From Antedon bifida (taxonomy: Eukaryota; Echinodermata; Crinoidea; Comatulida; Antedonidae), in the NCBI GenBank assembly GCA_963402885.1, contig OY727100.1:10757395-10821394 (forward strand): a stretch of 64,000 nucleotides of DNA, in the 5' to 3' direction. Below are positions 1-12,320 of the stretch, piece by piece; within the stretch, counting starts at the first letter, position 1, and every line of letters begins with the position of its first letter. Both the position numbers and the translations under genes were made by a program. The notes beneath the pieces were generated by a model that saw only the letters and a program-made list of their open reading frames with translations, was not told the origin of the DNA and made no database searches.

Positions 1-3000
1 AAATATGCACTTTTCAAAATACTATTATTATGCAATAATTTTGCTATATATGCGTATATATTGCTTTATTATCATCTTATAGACGTATAGTAACCATTTA
101 TATCAAAAAAATAAAAAGGTCGAAATTTGGGCAATTTCCGAAAAAATCCCTGTACTATGGTACAGGGATTTTTTCAAAAAATAGCCAAAATATGCACTTT
201 TCAAAATACTATTATTATACAATAATATTGCTATATATGCGTATATATTGCTTTATTATCATCTTATAGACGTATAGTAACCATTTATATCAAAAAATAA
301 AAAGGTCATTAGGCATTTTTCGATAAAATCCCTGTACTATAGTACAGGGATTTTTTCAAATAATAGCCAAAATATGCACTTTTCAAAAAACTATTATTAG
401 GCAATAATATTGCTATATATGCGCATATATTGCATTATTATCATCTTATAGACGTATAGTAACCATTTATATAAAAAAATAAAAAGGTCGAAATTTGAGC
501 AATTTCCGAAAAAATTCCTGTACTATAGTACAGGGATTTTTTCAAAAAATAGCCAAAATATGCACTTTTCAAAATACTATTATTATGCAATAATTTTGCT
601 ATATATGCGTATATATTGCTTTATTATCATCTTATAGACGTATAGTAACCATTTATATCAAAAAAATAAAAAGGTCGAAATTTGGGCAATTTCCGAAAAA
701 ATCCCTGTACTATGGTACAGGGATTTTTTCAAAAAATAGCCAAAATATGCACTTTTCAAAATACTATTATTATACAATAATATTGCTATATATGCGTATA
801 TATTGCTTTATTATCATCTTATAGACGTATAGTAACCATTTATATCAAAAAATAAAAAGGTCATTAGGCATTTTTCGATAAAATCCCTGTACTATAGTAC
901 AGGGATTTTTTCAAATAATAGCCAAAATATGCACTTTTCAAAAAACTATTATTAGGCAATAATATTGCTATATATGCGCATATATTTTATTATTATCATC
1001 TTATAGACGTATAGTAACCATTTATATAAAAAAATAAAAAGGTCGAAATTTGAGCAATTTCCGAAAAAATTCCTGTACTATAGTACAGGGATTTTTTTTT
1101 AAAAATAGCCAAAATATGCACTTTTCAAAATACTATTATTATGCAATAATTTTGCTATATATACGCGTATATATTGCTTTATTATCATCTTATAGACGTA
1201 TAGTAACCATTTATATCAACAAATAAAAAGGTCGAAATTTGGACATTTTTCGATAAAATCCCTGTACTATAGTACAGGGATTTTTTTTAAAAATAGCCAA
1301 AATATGCACTTTTCAAAAAACTATTATTAGGCAATAATATTGCTATATATGCGCATATATTGCATTATTATCATCTTATAGACGTATAGTAACCATTTAT
1401 ATAAAAAAATAAAAAGGTCGAAATTTGAGCAATTTCCGAAAAAATTCCTGTACTATAGTACAGGGATTTTTTCAAAAAATAGCCAAAATATGCACTTTTC
1501 AAAATACTATTATTATGCAATAATTTTGCTATATATGCGTATATATTGCTTTATTATCGTCTTATAGACGTATAGTAACCATTTATATCAAAAAATAAAA
1601 AGGTCGAAATTTGGACATTTTTCGATAAAATCCCTGTACTAAAATAATAGTACAGGGATTTTTTTTTTAAATAGCCAAAATATGCACTTTTCAAAAACCT
1701 ATTATTAGGCAATAATAATCATCTTATAGAAGTATAGTAACCATTTATATACAAAAATAAAAAGGTCGAAATTTGAGCAATTTCCGAAAAAAATAGCCAA
1801 ATAATGCACTTTTCAAAATACTATTATTATGCAATAATATTGCTATATATGCGTATATATTGCTTTATTATCATCTTATAGACGTATAGTAACCATTTAT
1901 ATCAAAAAAAATAAAAAGGTCGAAATTTGGGCAATTTCCGAAAAAATCCCTGTACTATGGTACAGGGATTTTTTCAAAAAATAGCCAAAATATGCACTTT
2001 TCAAAATACTATTATTATACAATAATATTGCTATATATGCGTATATATTGCTTTATTATCATCTTATAGACGTATAGTAACCATTTATATCAAAAAATAA
2101 AAAGGTCATTAGGCATTTTTCGATAAAATCCCTGTACTATAGTACAGGGATTTTTTCAAATAATAGCCAAAATATGCACTTTTCAAAAAACTATTATTAG
2201 GCAATAATATTGCTATATATGCGCATATATTGCATTATTATCATCTTATAGACGTATAGTAACCATTTATATAAAAAAATAAAAAGGTCGAAATTTGAGC
2301 AATTTCCGAAAAAATTTCTGTACTATAGTACATGGATTTTTTCAAAAAATAGCCAAAATATGCACTTTTCAAAATACTATTATTATGCAATAATTTTGCT
2401 ATATATGCGTATATATTGCTTTATTATCATCTTATAGACGTATAGTAACCATTTATATCAAAAAATAAAAAGGTCGAAATTTGGACATTTTTCGATAAAA
2501 TCCCTGTACTATAGTACAGGGATTTTTTTCTTAAATAGCCAAAATATGCACTTTTCAAAAAACTATTATTAGGCAATAATATTGCTATATATGCGCATAT
2601 ATTGCATTATTATCATCTTATAGACGTATAGTAACCATTTATATAAAAAAATAAAAAATTCGAAATTTGAGCAATTTCCGAAAAAATTCCTGTACTATAG
2701 TACAGGGATTTTTTCAAAAAATAGCCAAAATATGCACTTTTCAAAATACTATTATTATTATGCAATAATTTTGCTATATATGCGTATATATTGCTTTATT
2801 ATCATCTTATAGACGTATAGTAACCATTTATATCAAAAAATAAAAAGGTCGAAATTTGGACATTTTTCGATAAAATCCCTGTACTATAGTACAGGGATTT
2901 TTTTTTTAAATAGCCAAAATATGCACTTTTCAAAAAACTATTAGGCAATAATATTGCTATATATGCGCATATATTGCATTATTATCATCTTATAGACGTA

Positions 3001-4665
3001 TAGTAACCATTTATATAAAAAAATAAAAAGGTCGAAATTTGAGCAATTTCCGAAAAAATAGCCAAAATATGCACTTTTCAAAATACTATTATTATGCAAT
3101 AATATTGCTATATATGCGTATATATTGCTTTATTATCATCTTATAGACGTATAGTAACCATTTATATCAAAAAAAATGAAAAGGTCATTGGGCATTTCTC
3201 GAAAAAATCCCTGTACTATAGTACAGGGATTTTTTTTTTAAATAGCCAAAATATGCACTTTTCAAAAAACTATTATTAGGCAATAATAATCATCTTATAG
3301 ACGTATAGTAACCATTTATATAAAAAAATAAAAAGGTCGAAATTTGAGCAATTTCCGAAAAAATAGCCAAAATATGCACTTTTCAAAATACTATTATTAT
3401 GCAATAATATTGCTATATATGCGTATATATTGCTTTATTATCATCTTATAGACGTATAGTAACCATTTATATCAAAAAAATGAAAAGGTCATTGGGCATT
3501 TTTCGAAAAAATCCCTGTACTATAGTACAGGGATTTTTTTTTAAAATAGCCAAAATATGCACTTTTCAAAAAACTATTATTAGGCAATAATAATCATCTT
3601 ATAGACGTATAGTAACCATTTATATAAAAAAATAAAAAGGTCGAAATTTGAGCAATTTCCGAAAAAATAGCCAAAATATGCACTTTTCAAAATACTATTA
3701 TTATGCAATAATATTGCTATATATGCGTATATATTGCTTTATTATCATCTTATAGACGTATAGTAACCATTTATATCAAAAAAATGAAAAGGTCATTGGG
3801 CATTTTTCGAAAAAATCCCTGTACTATAGTACAGGGATTTTTTTTAAAAATAGCCAAAATATGCACTTTTCAAAAAACTATTATTAGGCAATAATAATCA
3901 TCTTATAGACGTATAGTAACCATTTATATAAAAAAATAAAAAGGTCGAAATTTGAGCAATTTCCGAAAAAATAGCCAAAATATGCACTTTTCAAAATACT
4001 ATTATTATGCAATAATATTGCTATATATGCGTATATATTGCTTTATTAGGGAGGTTTCGCAACCTTACGAATACGATAACGAAAACGGATACGTCATACA
4101 TTTGTGAAATTTTTGAGCTGATCCCCATTTCATATTCGTAAAGCGTATTCGTGTTGACGAATATCACCAGTCATATTTGTAACTACAAAACGAGTATAGT
4201 TTTTGATCTATTTTGCACATTTTGCATTTGAATTAGGAATGATTCATGATTATAATATAATTATAGATTTATTGAAAGTAATTTACTAAAGTAATTTACT
4301 AAAATGCCAGGTCAATTTAGATAAATAGCAGTTTTTAAAGTCCTCACTCGCTTTGATGTTACGCTAGCCCTAGGCAGCCAAGCACCAAGCAACACGTACC
4401 TGCGCTTCGCTCAAATTTACCGCAGTCATATTTTGGACGCGCCTCAATATTTCGTTGCCATGCGAAACTGATTTTTTTATGGCTTACGAAAACGAATACG
4501 TGTGCGTGACGTATCCGTTTTCGTTATCGTATTCGTAAGATTGCGAAACCTCTCTATTATCATCTTATAGACGTATAGTAACCATTTATATCAAAAAAAT
4601 GAAAAGGTCATTGGGCATTTTTCGAAAAAATGTCTTTGCTATAGTACAGGGAAATTTTTCAAAAT
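1..4665. repeat. AT-rich satellite array with higher-order structure
   Basis: This is a tandem array of about 185-bp units that share recognisable blocks (GCACTTTTCAAAA, CTTATAGACGTATAGTAACC, AAAAAGGTCGAAATTTG). Most units end in a palindrome built from CCCTGTACTA/TAGTACAGGG flanked by A and T runs, centred near 157, 340, 525, 711 and 897. In 1-1110 three unit types repeat as a trimer with period 555 bp: position 1 and position 556 start the same sequence, and the copies differ at very few sites. From about 3060 the arrangement changes to dimers of about 301 bp, in which one partner lacks both the palindrome and the TTGCTATATATGCGCATATA block. The array is cut by a transposon-like insertion at 4049-4554. 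No gene is visible. The left edge is open, so the true length is unknown. Confidence 0.95.
4049..4554. mobile_element. 506-bp MITE with about 48-bp terminal inverted repeats
   Basis: The left end begins GGGAGGTTTCGCAACC and the right end closes with GCGAAACCTCTC. The two ends are inverted copies of each other for about 48 bp with few mismatches and include the block TACGAATACGATAACG. The element is flanked by TATTA on both sides (4044-4048 and 4555-4559). Removing it and one TATTA restores a normal satellite unit (TTGCTTTATTATCATC), which proves insertion into the array. The interior has no ORF worth reporting, so it is a non-autonomous DNA transposon. The family is not recognised. Confidence 0.9.
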
Positions 4666-4739
4666 TGCGAATTTTTTGATAAAATAAAATGCGCAGAATT
4701 TTTTTATTTTTTTTTTTTATTTATAAAAATATTTCTACT

Positions 4740-5370
4740 GGATGACAATATCAACGTTGTCCCACAAAGGGGACATTGTTGTTTTTCAAAAGGTCCAGCA
4801 TAAAACATAACAATATACATAATTATATAATACATAGTTTCTTAAAAATTGCTAAAATTAAACAGTCTAAAAATACTAAAATGTGAGAACCATACATTAA
4901 AAATACAAAATTATGATTAAAAATCCAAGTTAAAAAGATGTTCATAAAATTATTTAATACATAGTTTCTTAAAATAGTAAAATATGTTAAAATTAAACAG
5001 TCAAAAATAGTACTAAACTTTGAGAACCATACATTAAAAATACAAAAAAATGATTAAAAATCCAAGTTAAAAAGATGTTCATTAAAAAGAATACACCACA
5101 TAAAAAAAATACACTGAACAGATTTAAATTTTTTAAAAAGGTATTTCCCTAGAGAAAAAAAGTGTTTTTATAATTCGCTTTGAACGCATTAATGGAAATT
5201 GAATTTTGAATGTCAAAATGTATGTTATTCCATATGTTTGCCCCTGCGACCCTCAGTGATTGTTCTTTCATTTTATTCGTGTTTGGTATCGGGGGAACAA
5301 CATTTAATGTCTCAGAAGCTCTCGTGTTATATCTATGTCTGTCTATTACCATCTCGATTTCATTACAAAG
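4740..5370 (-). mobile_element. 3' end of a non-LTR retrotransposon (LINE)
   Basis: On the minus strand a frame ending at 5149 carries the motif YNTR, then GANIWNNI, then a short helix ending in FKANYKNTFFL. This order (Y-x-TR ... G-x-x-WN ... FK-x-x-x-K) is typical of the extreme C terminus of many LINE polyproteins. Downstream of the stop (lower coordinates) is an A/T-rich 3' UTR-like stretch that contains a direct tandem duplication of about 126 bp (about 4827-5080). No upstream reverse transcriptase is left, so this is a 5'-truncated copy. Confidence 0.6.
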
Positions 5371-5379
5371 TCAAAGCAT

Positions 5380-6400
5380 TACAAAGCAGAATCACATAAT
5401 GTGGTCTGCACATGTAAGTACCTCGACCTTTTTTGAAACATTCGATATTTAACCCTGTTTCGAAAAATCCCTTGTACTACAGTTCAGGGAAATTTTCAAA
5501 AATTGTAAAACTTCGACCCTTTTAATTTTTTGTTAACATGACATGCGCATAATCACATAATGTGGTCTGCACATGTTAGTTCGACCCTTTTTTTAAACAT
5601 TCGATATTTAGCCATGTTTCGAAAAATCCCTGTACTATTATAGTATAGGGAAATTTTCAAGAAATTGCCAAGTTTGGACCTTTTTATTTTTTGATAAAAC
5701 GATACGCGCAGAAACACATAATACATTTCTGCGCCACCTAATGATGAGTATATTATATAGATCAATTATGACGACTGATTTAATCAATATTTTTTATTCA
5801 ATTTTTATCTGACGATTGCACAATGAATTAATAACCTTTGATATATACACATTTATTTATATACACATGGATATTAACTACTTAAAAACAACATGGCTCA
5901 ACAAATAATGATCACACTGGGGGTCGAACGACGAAACATAATATAAATCGGAGTGATTTGTGTACAATGTGTTCTTGTTTTTCGTCTAATGAATCACCTA
6001 AGTTAAATAAACCATAGTAAGTTTACTTTGACCAGTACGGTCTTAAGCAAGAATGCAAACATGTAGAAAGACTCAGTAAGAAGCTTGCAAAGGCAGCCGC
6101 TCATAGCAATTTGATGTGAAATCATCTTAAGCTCCGATATTATTATTATTTTAAGCAGTCGTAAAACTGAATTGTACCACTGAAAGTCAAGACAATGCAT
6201 GAGTGGAAGCTTTGCCATCAAAGAGCACAGAAGTTGTATACTCACTACATTTAAGGTGTCAAACACTTTACCAAGAACAGATTCGGCAAACAAGCGAGCT
6301 GGGTTAAAAATACAGAATGTCCAGCGATTGTGAATGTTACGGTAAAGCGATAAGATTGGGAAAAAACAGTGTAATTAGTTTATGCGGGGAAAAAAAGTTT
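5380..6400. repeat. Degenerate satellite-related segments and unassigned DNA
   Basis: Around 5385-5490 and 5530-5740 there are diverged blocks with TCGATATTT, GAAAAATCCCTTGTACTA and GGGAAATTTTC that resemble pieces of the array at the left end, plus a short hairpin based on ATGCGCA and TGTGCAGACC-like arms near 5540-5575. 5760-6400 shows nothing recognisable. Small open frames here have no supporting features. Confidence 0.5.
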
Positions 6401-6429
6401 AGAGTGACGGAGACAACAGATGTTTCCTT

Positions 6430-7510
6430 TACCAAGTTGTTCAGCCGAATTGATGTTCAACCGACATCCGACAACAAATCTTCAACCAGCAAATAACCCA
6501 CAGCAATACAAATACTGTATATAACTGCGACAAGCGACCTAGCGTCAAAACAGTATGCGGCCGGATAAACACAGAATGAACTGCCATCTGGAAGGAAGCA
6601 ATGTGCGAGTACTAGATAAACTCTGATTATATGAATGATGGCATCTATTGCAATAAACTCATGACCTGAGATAAACGCTTGAATAAGCATTGGGACAAAC
6701 TAGAAAAAAACTTATTCAATGCTCTAGAATTAGATGAGCAGAACCTACGATAAACTGATGCCATATTATACAATTGGAGATTACACCTTCCCATCGGCCA
6801 ACGATTATCCTCCAGGAATTTATAATATAATTTCAAGTGACACAACGTTAAGTTTTACTGTAGCAATTCAGACTCTACGCTCTCGGTTACATTGGACTTG
6901 AATTTACATGTCAAATATAAGTTCAAATGGCAGCACAAATTTAAGTTTTACTGCAGGTATTCAGAATGTTGGATTCACGAAACCCTACCCTACCCTATCA
7001 CAACATCAACACTACGTTAGACCTGAATTTACATGTCTAATATAAGTTCAAGTGGCAACACAGATTTAAGTTTTACTGCAGCTATTTATAATGTGGAATT
7101 TAGGAGACCCTGCTCTCGATTATGATGTAACCACATTAACACTACACTGGACCTGATGAACCTGTACCCAGGTACTTGGATAAGCACGGAACAAACTCGT
7201 TATACTCATTATCGTTTATTAAGAGCAAGAAGAGTAATAGAGAATGCCGAGACGATCGATGCCATATGCCTATCATGATTGGTCAATTGGAAGCGAAACG
7301 CACGAGAATTAATCGATTTTACCGCGTCGAAGCTAGAATCAACAGTGTTCGCGATTGTATGTTCACATCGCACGCCCAGGAAATTTGCCACGTCGCGCGT
7401 CTAATGTGAACCGGCCTGAAGCCTACACAATGTTGGGAATTTACATCAGGACTCAACTAAAAGAAATCTCTAAATAATAACTCTAAATCTAAAAAACTTC
7501 GTCCATCTTT
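6430..7510. repeat. Copy 1 of a duplicated 1.0-1.3-kb segment
   Basis: The segment from about 6564 (GGATAAACACAGAATGAA) to about 7510 reappears at about 8413-9770 in the same order. It comprises a unique part (CTGGAAGGAAGCAATGTG ... CATCGGCCAACGATTATCC), then two to three copies of a 135-bp tandem unit (TTTAAGTTTTACTGCAGC ... GATTATGATGT), then a block around 7240-7410 (GAGACGATCGATGCCATATG ... CGTCGCGCGT). It looks like a dispersed repeat or satellite monomer family rather than a gene: stops interrupt every long frame. Confidence 0.75.
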
Positions 7511-7614
7511 TAAATGTGGAAGTCAATGGCAGTAAAATAATGAAGAACACACTGATAGGTTAGATTAAGTACAACAGTGTAAGTTTAAATAATTCTGCCT
7601 ATCATCTTTACGAT

Positions 7615-7770
7615 ACTGCTTATCAATGATATAAGTTGTGAACAATCATCACGGCATCTGTGACACCGTTATTACAACTTTACTCGAAAGAAACTGCTTA
7701 TCAATGATATAAGTTGTGAACAATCATCACGTCATCTGTGACACCGTTATTACAACTTTACTCGAAAGAG
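7615..7770. repeat. 78-bp direct tandem duplication
   Basis: Two adjacent copies start at 7615 and 7693 and are almost identical (one G/T difference is visible). Each copy contains short inverted arms AAGTTGT and ACAACTT. Confidence 0.9.
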
Positions 7771-7779
7771 ATCCTACGA

Positions 7780-8400
7780 TTTCAAATTATAACCATCATA
7801 ATTATCTGAAACTCTTATTGATGGCGTTTTAAGCTTGGAATTGTTTTTGTTTTGTTTATTAATGGTTTCCTTTAATTTTAATGTAGTAGGCCTACAGTAT
7901 ATCTCCATTTCTGGAGGCTTTTTTGAATAAATTGAAATTGAATTTAATTATATTATAGACTATGATTTGGTGTTGCATTACGTATTCAACAAACCTTGTG
8001 CTCATTGATAGTCTGTACTAAACATACAGTTACTTCGACTTAGTTTCATCTACTATATGTTTGCTAAAGTTACCTACAGAATTGATAGAGTTCAATCATA
8101 GGTGGTCAGAATATTGGTGATATGAGAGGAAACAAAATTGCCAAATTTCGACACTTTTATTTGTTGGTAAAATTACATGCGCACAATCACATAATGTTGT
8201 CTGCGCATGTTACCTCGACACTTTTTTATACAGTCGATATTTGGCCATTTTTCGAATCACAATCTGTTATGCCAGGGAAGTCACTCTTTCTTGGTATTTT
8301 TAACTTTAAGGAAATCGCTATTTTTAGGCCTACAAGCTCTTTTGAGCTTTTTTTTTTATCCCAATCATTTTTCTTTATTGTCTTAACTATGTAGGCCCTA
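7780..8400. repeat. Repeat fragments between duplicated segments
   Basis: 7850-7945 is T-rich and ends in AATAAATTGAAATTGAATTT, which resembles a LINE 3' tail (weak). At 8166-8205 there is a hairpin with arms ACATGCGCA and TGCGCATGT around a loop, followed by TCGACACTTTTTTATACAG and TCGATATTTGGCC. The same core recurs near 10147 and 11590. No gene is visible. Confidence 0.5.
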
Positions 8401-8412
8401 TACATTTCTGAT

Positions 8413-9770
8413 GGATAAACACATAATGAATTGCCATCTGGAAGGAAGCAATGTGCGAGTACTAGATAAACTCTGATTATATGAATGATGGCATCTATTT
8501 ACAATAACCTCATGACCTAAGATAAACGCTTGAATAAGCATTGGGACAAACTAGAAAACTACTTATTCAATGTTCTAGAATTAGATGAGCAATTACTCCC
8601 AGAACCTACGATAAACTGATGCCATATTATACAATTGGAGATTACACCTTCCCATCGGCCAACTTTTATCCTCCAGTGGCACAAATTTAAGATTTACTGC
8701 AGCAATACAGAATGTTGAATGTCACGAGACCCTACGCTCTCGATTACGATGTTACAACATCAACACTATATTAGACCTGAATTTACATGTCTAATATAAG
8801 TTCAAGTGCCAACAGTGACACAGATTTAAGATTTACTGCAGCAAGGCAGAATGTTTAAATTACGAAACCCTACGCTCTCGATTACGATGTTACAACATCA
8901 ACACTACATTAGACCTGAATTTACATGTCTAATATAAGTTCAAGTGCCAACAGTGACACAGATTTAAGATTTACTGCAGCAAGGCAGAATGTTGAATGTC
9001 ACGAGACCCTGCGCTCTCGATTACGATGTTACAACATCAACACTATATTAGACCTGAATTTACATGTCTAATATAAGTTCAAGTGGCAGCACAGGTTTAA
9101 GATTTACTGCAGCAATGCAGAATATTGAATTCACGACACCCTACGCTCTCGATTACGATGTTACAACATCAACACTACATTAGACCTGAATTTACATGTC
9201 TAATATAAGTTCAAGTGCCAACAGTGACACAGATTTAAGATTTACTGCAGCAATGCAGAATGTTTAATTTACGAAACCCTACGCTCTCGATTACGATATC
9301 ACAACATCAACACTACATTAGACCAGAATTTGCATGTCTAATATAAGTTCAAGTGGCAACACAGATTTAAGTTTTACTGCAGCTATTCAGAATGTCGAAT
9401 TAAGGAGACCCTACGCTCTCGATTATGATGTAACCACATTAACACTACATTGGACCTGATAAGCACGGAACAAACGCTATTTAATTATCATTTAAGAGGA
9501 AGAAGAGCAATAGAGAATGCCGAGACGATCGATGCCATATGCCTATCATGATTGGTCAATTGGAAGCGAAACGCACGAGAATTAATCGATTTTACCGCGT
9601 CGAAGCTAGAATCAACAGTGTTCGCTATTGTATGTTCACATCGGACGCCCAGGAAATTCGCCACGTCGCGCGTTTAATGTGAGCCGGCCTGACGCCTTCA
9701 CAATATTGTTGGCAATTTACATCAGGACTGAAAGAAATCTCTAAATAATAACTCTAAATCAAACAACTTC
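8413..9770. repeat. Copy 2 of the duplicated segment, with an expanded 135-bp tandem array
   Basis: This has the same order as the copy near 6564-7510, but the tandem part has about six units (starting near 8680, 8813, 8953, 9085, 9220 and 9356) of about 135 bp, each with TTTACTGCAGCA, a CTACGCTCTCGATTA block and GACCTGAATTTACATGTC. The array is followed by the CGATCGATGCCATATG to CGCGCGTTTAATGTGA block (about 9520-9690). Confidence 0.85.
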
Positions 9771-10140
9771 ACGATCGGCATAGTGCTTCCGGGAAACAAA
9801 CAGGTTTCATCTTGTTTTTTGTCCTTTTATACCTCACTTGTGGTGGTCACTTTGAATGATGGTGGTCACTATTAAAGTAGAGGGTAATTTTCTCCGTATC
9901 CCCACAGGGGAATGTCCCACCGGAGGTGCTGACCGGTCATGGGCGACCAATGTTTTTTCCTTTTTTTGTACATAATTGTTGGAAGGAACGAATGAAACTA
10001 TGTGCTTATGTGTACAGAGTATATCTGGTACTCTTTCAACTCCACTCCCTAGGCCTTAATACTTATAAACACAATACATTATAAAATCCTGTAACTGGCG
10101 AGTTAATTGGTGTTGGATGCGTATGAAATAACATTTTAAA
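9771..10140. other. Unassigned spacer
   Basis: There is no ORF or clear repeat. The stretch contains TGTGGTGGTCACTTTGAATGATGGTGGTCACT (a short direct repeat of GGTGGTCACT) near 9840-9870. Confidence 0.4.
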
Positions 10141-10740
10141 ATAAAATTGGCATGCGCAGAATCACATAATGTGGTCTGCGCAATGTTATCGATATTTGGC
10201 AATTTTTCGAATCACAATCTGTTATGTACCTGGTTGGAAAAGAGTAAGGATTTTTATATACATATTGTCTATAGTAGATACTATACAGTATACTATACCA
10301 TAGTACAGGGACATTTTCGGAAAATTGCGAAATTTCGACACTTTTTTATACAGTCGATATTTGGCTTACTACTTATGCTCTAGATGAGCAATTACTCCCA
10401 GCACCGTCGATCGTTGCAAATAAACTGATGCCATATTATACAATTGGAAGATATCGAAGATATTATTTTTGTAGTCAACGATTATCCTCCTGGAATTTAC
10501 ATGTCAAATATCAAAAGTTCAAGTGGCAGGACAACTTTACGTTTTACTGTATCAATGTTGAATTTAGACCCTACGCTCTCGATTATGATGTTACAAGATC
10601 AACAAGTGGTAACACAGGTTTAAGTTTTACTGCAGCTATTCAGAATGTAGAATTTAGGAGACCCTAGGTTATTGATTATGATGTAACCACACTAACACTA
10701 CATTGAACCTGATGAAGCTGTACCAGGTACTAGGATAAGC
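10141..10740. repeat. Copy 3 of the dispersed satellite-like family (short form)
   Basis: This begins with the palindromic core (arms CATGCGCAGA and TCTGCGCA), then the TTCGAATCACAATCTGTTATG block, then the CAATTACTCCCAGCACCGTC to GATATTATTTTTGTAG block, and ends with one to two 135-bp-type units. The same order occurs at 11500-12310. It is non-coding by appearance. Confidence 0.7.
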
Positions 10741-11500
10741 AAAGAAACACATTTTTTTTTGCTTACAACCTTCCTTTACAAAAAAATCAATATTAGGTAA
10801 GCCTAACTTAAAAGGAATAACGAGTAGGCCTATTATAATTTTATACTACATTAACATTCTCGCTCGCAGGAATACTTTCTTTATTGCATTGACATAGTGT
10901 GTGCATTGGGTAGACCTACCGTGGTACTTAAATTAAAATATAACAATAATAAAACTAACGAAAAAATAGACAGCAAAGATATTTTTGAAGTAAGAAAAAA
11001 TAATATCAATAATGTGAATAACATTTAGTGCATACTAATCTGAGACGACGGTCTGAACATGGAGGAAAAGTTTTTTTAATATTTCTTTTCATACAATTCC
11101 TTTGAAGCATGCCGCGTCAATATAGAGATACATCTTTTTGAAGTTTTACCTTACTAAAAAAATGACGGCAAAACAAAGAGTAAATTAGAAGATTGCAAAA
11201 AAAAAGGAGTTAAATTCCCAATGTTATAGAAGATTATAAACTGTTTTCTGATAGAAGCAGCAGTAACAAAGTAATTAAAAATTCCTAAATTTCTACAGTT
11301 TTTGATTGGAAAAAGTAAACGAAACAGGGTGGGATGATGCTACTTCAAGAAAGATACCTTCATCAACAGAGGCTGATCTAATGGATTGCATCCAGACATA
11401 CAGATGTCTGTATGATAAAAATGTTTCGTCTTACAAAAACGGAAAAATAGAGAAAATGCACACAACTACGAATGTATAATTTGCGGCGAGATTGCGGTGT
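10741..11500. other. AT-rich spacer without recognisable features
   Basis: I see no ORF, RNA gene or transposon end here. There is a short palindrome around ACAGATGTCTGTATG near 11399-11415. Confidence 0.4.
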
Positions 11501-12320
11501 TGGATGCGTATGAAATAAAAATGGCATAGTACAGGAAAATTGTCAAAAAAATTGTGAAATTTCGTTCCTTTTATTTTTTAAATAAAATGACATAGACAGA
11601 ATCAAATAATGTGGTCTGCGCATGTTACCTCGACACTTTTTTATACAGTCGATATTTGGCCATTTTTCGAATCACAATCTATTATGTACCTAGTAAGGAA
11701 AGAGTAAATACTTTTATATACATATTCTCTATAGTAGATAGCTGTGACCTCACTAAGAAAGCAAACGCTTCAATAAGCATTGGGACAAACTAGAAAACTA
11801 CTTATGCTCTAGATGAGCAATTACTCCCAGCACCGTCGATCGTTGCAAATAAACTGATGCCATATTATATAATTGGAAGATATCGAAGATATTATTTTTG
11901 TAGCCAACGATTATCCACCAGGAATTTACATGGCAAATATTAGTTCAAGTGGCAGGACAACTTTAAGTTTTACTGTATCAATGCAGAATGTTGAATTTAG
12001 ACCCTACGCTCTCGATTATGATGTCACAACATCAACGCTATAGTTCAAGTGGCAAAACAGGTTTAAGTTTTACTGCAGCTTTTCAGAATGTAGAATTTAG
12101 GAGACCCTACGCTATCGATTATGATGTAACCACAACAACACTACATACCTGTACCCAGGAACTAGGATAAGCACGGAACAAACGCTATTTAATTATCGTT
12201 TATTAAGAGCAAGAAGAGTAATAGAGAATGCTGAGACGATCGATGCCATTTGTCTCGGGAAATCTCAAAAAGTTGAACGAGAATGTAACCGATTTTACCG
12301 CGGCGAAGCTAGATTCAGTG
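11500..12320. repeat. Copy 4 of the dispersed satellite-like family
   Basis: The order is as at 10141-10740: a core with a degraded left arm, the TCGATATTTGGCC block, the CACCGTCGATCGTTGCAAAT block, one to two 135-bp-type units and the GAGACGATCGATGCCAT tail (12230-12310). This copy and the one at 10141 form a closer pair than either does with the 6.5-kb and 8.4-kb copies. Confidence 0.7.

Noticed and set aside
1..4665. CRISPR-like array
   Set aside because: The repeats are long, AT-rich and contiguous without unique spacers, in eukaryotic DNA. It is a satellite.
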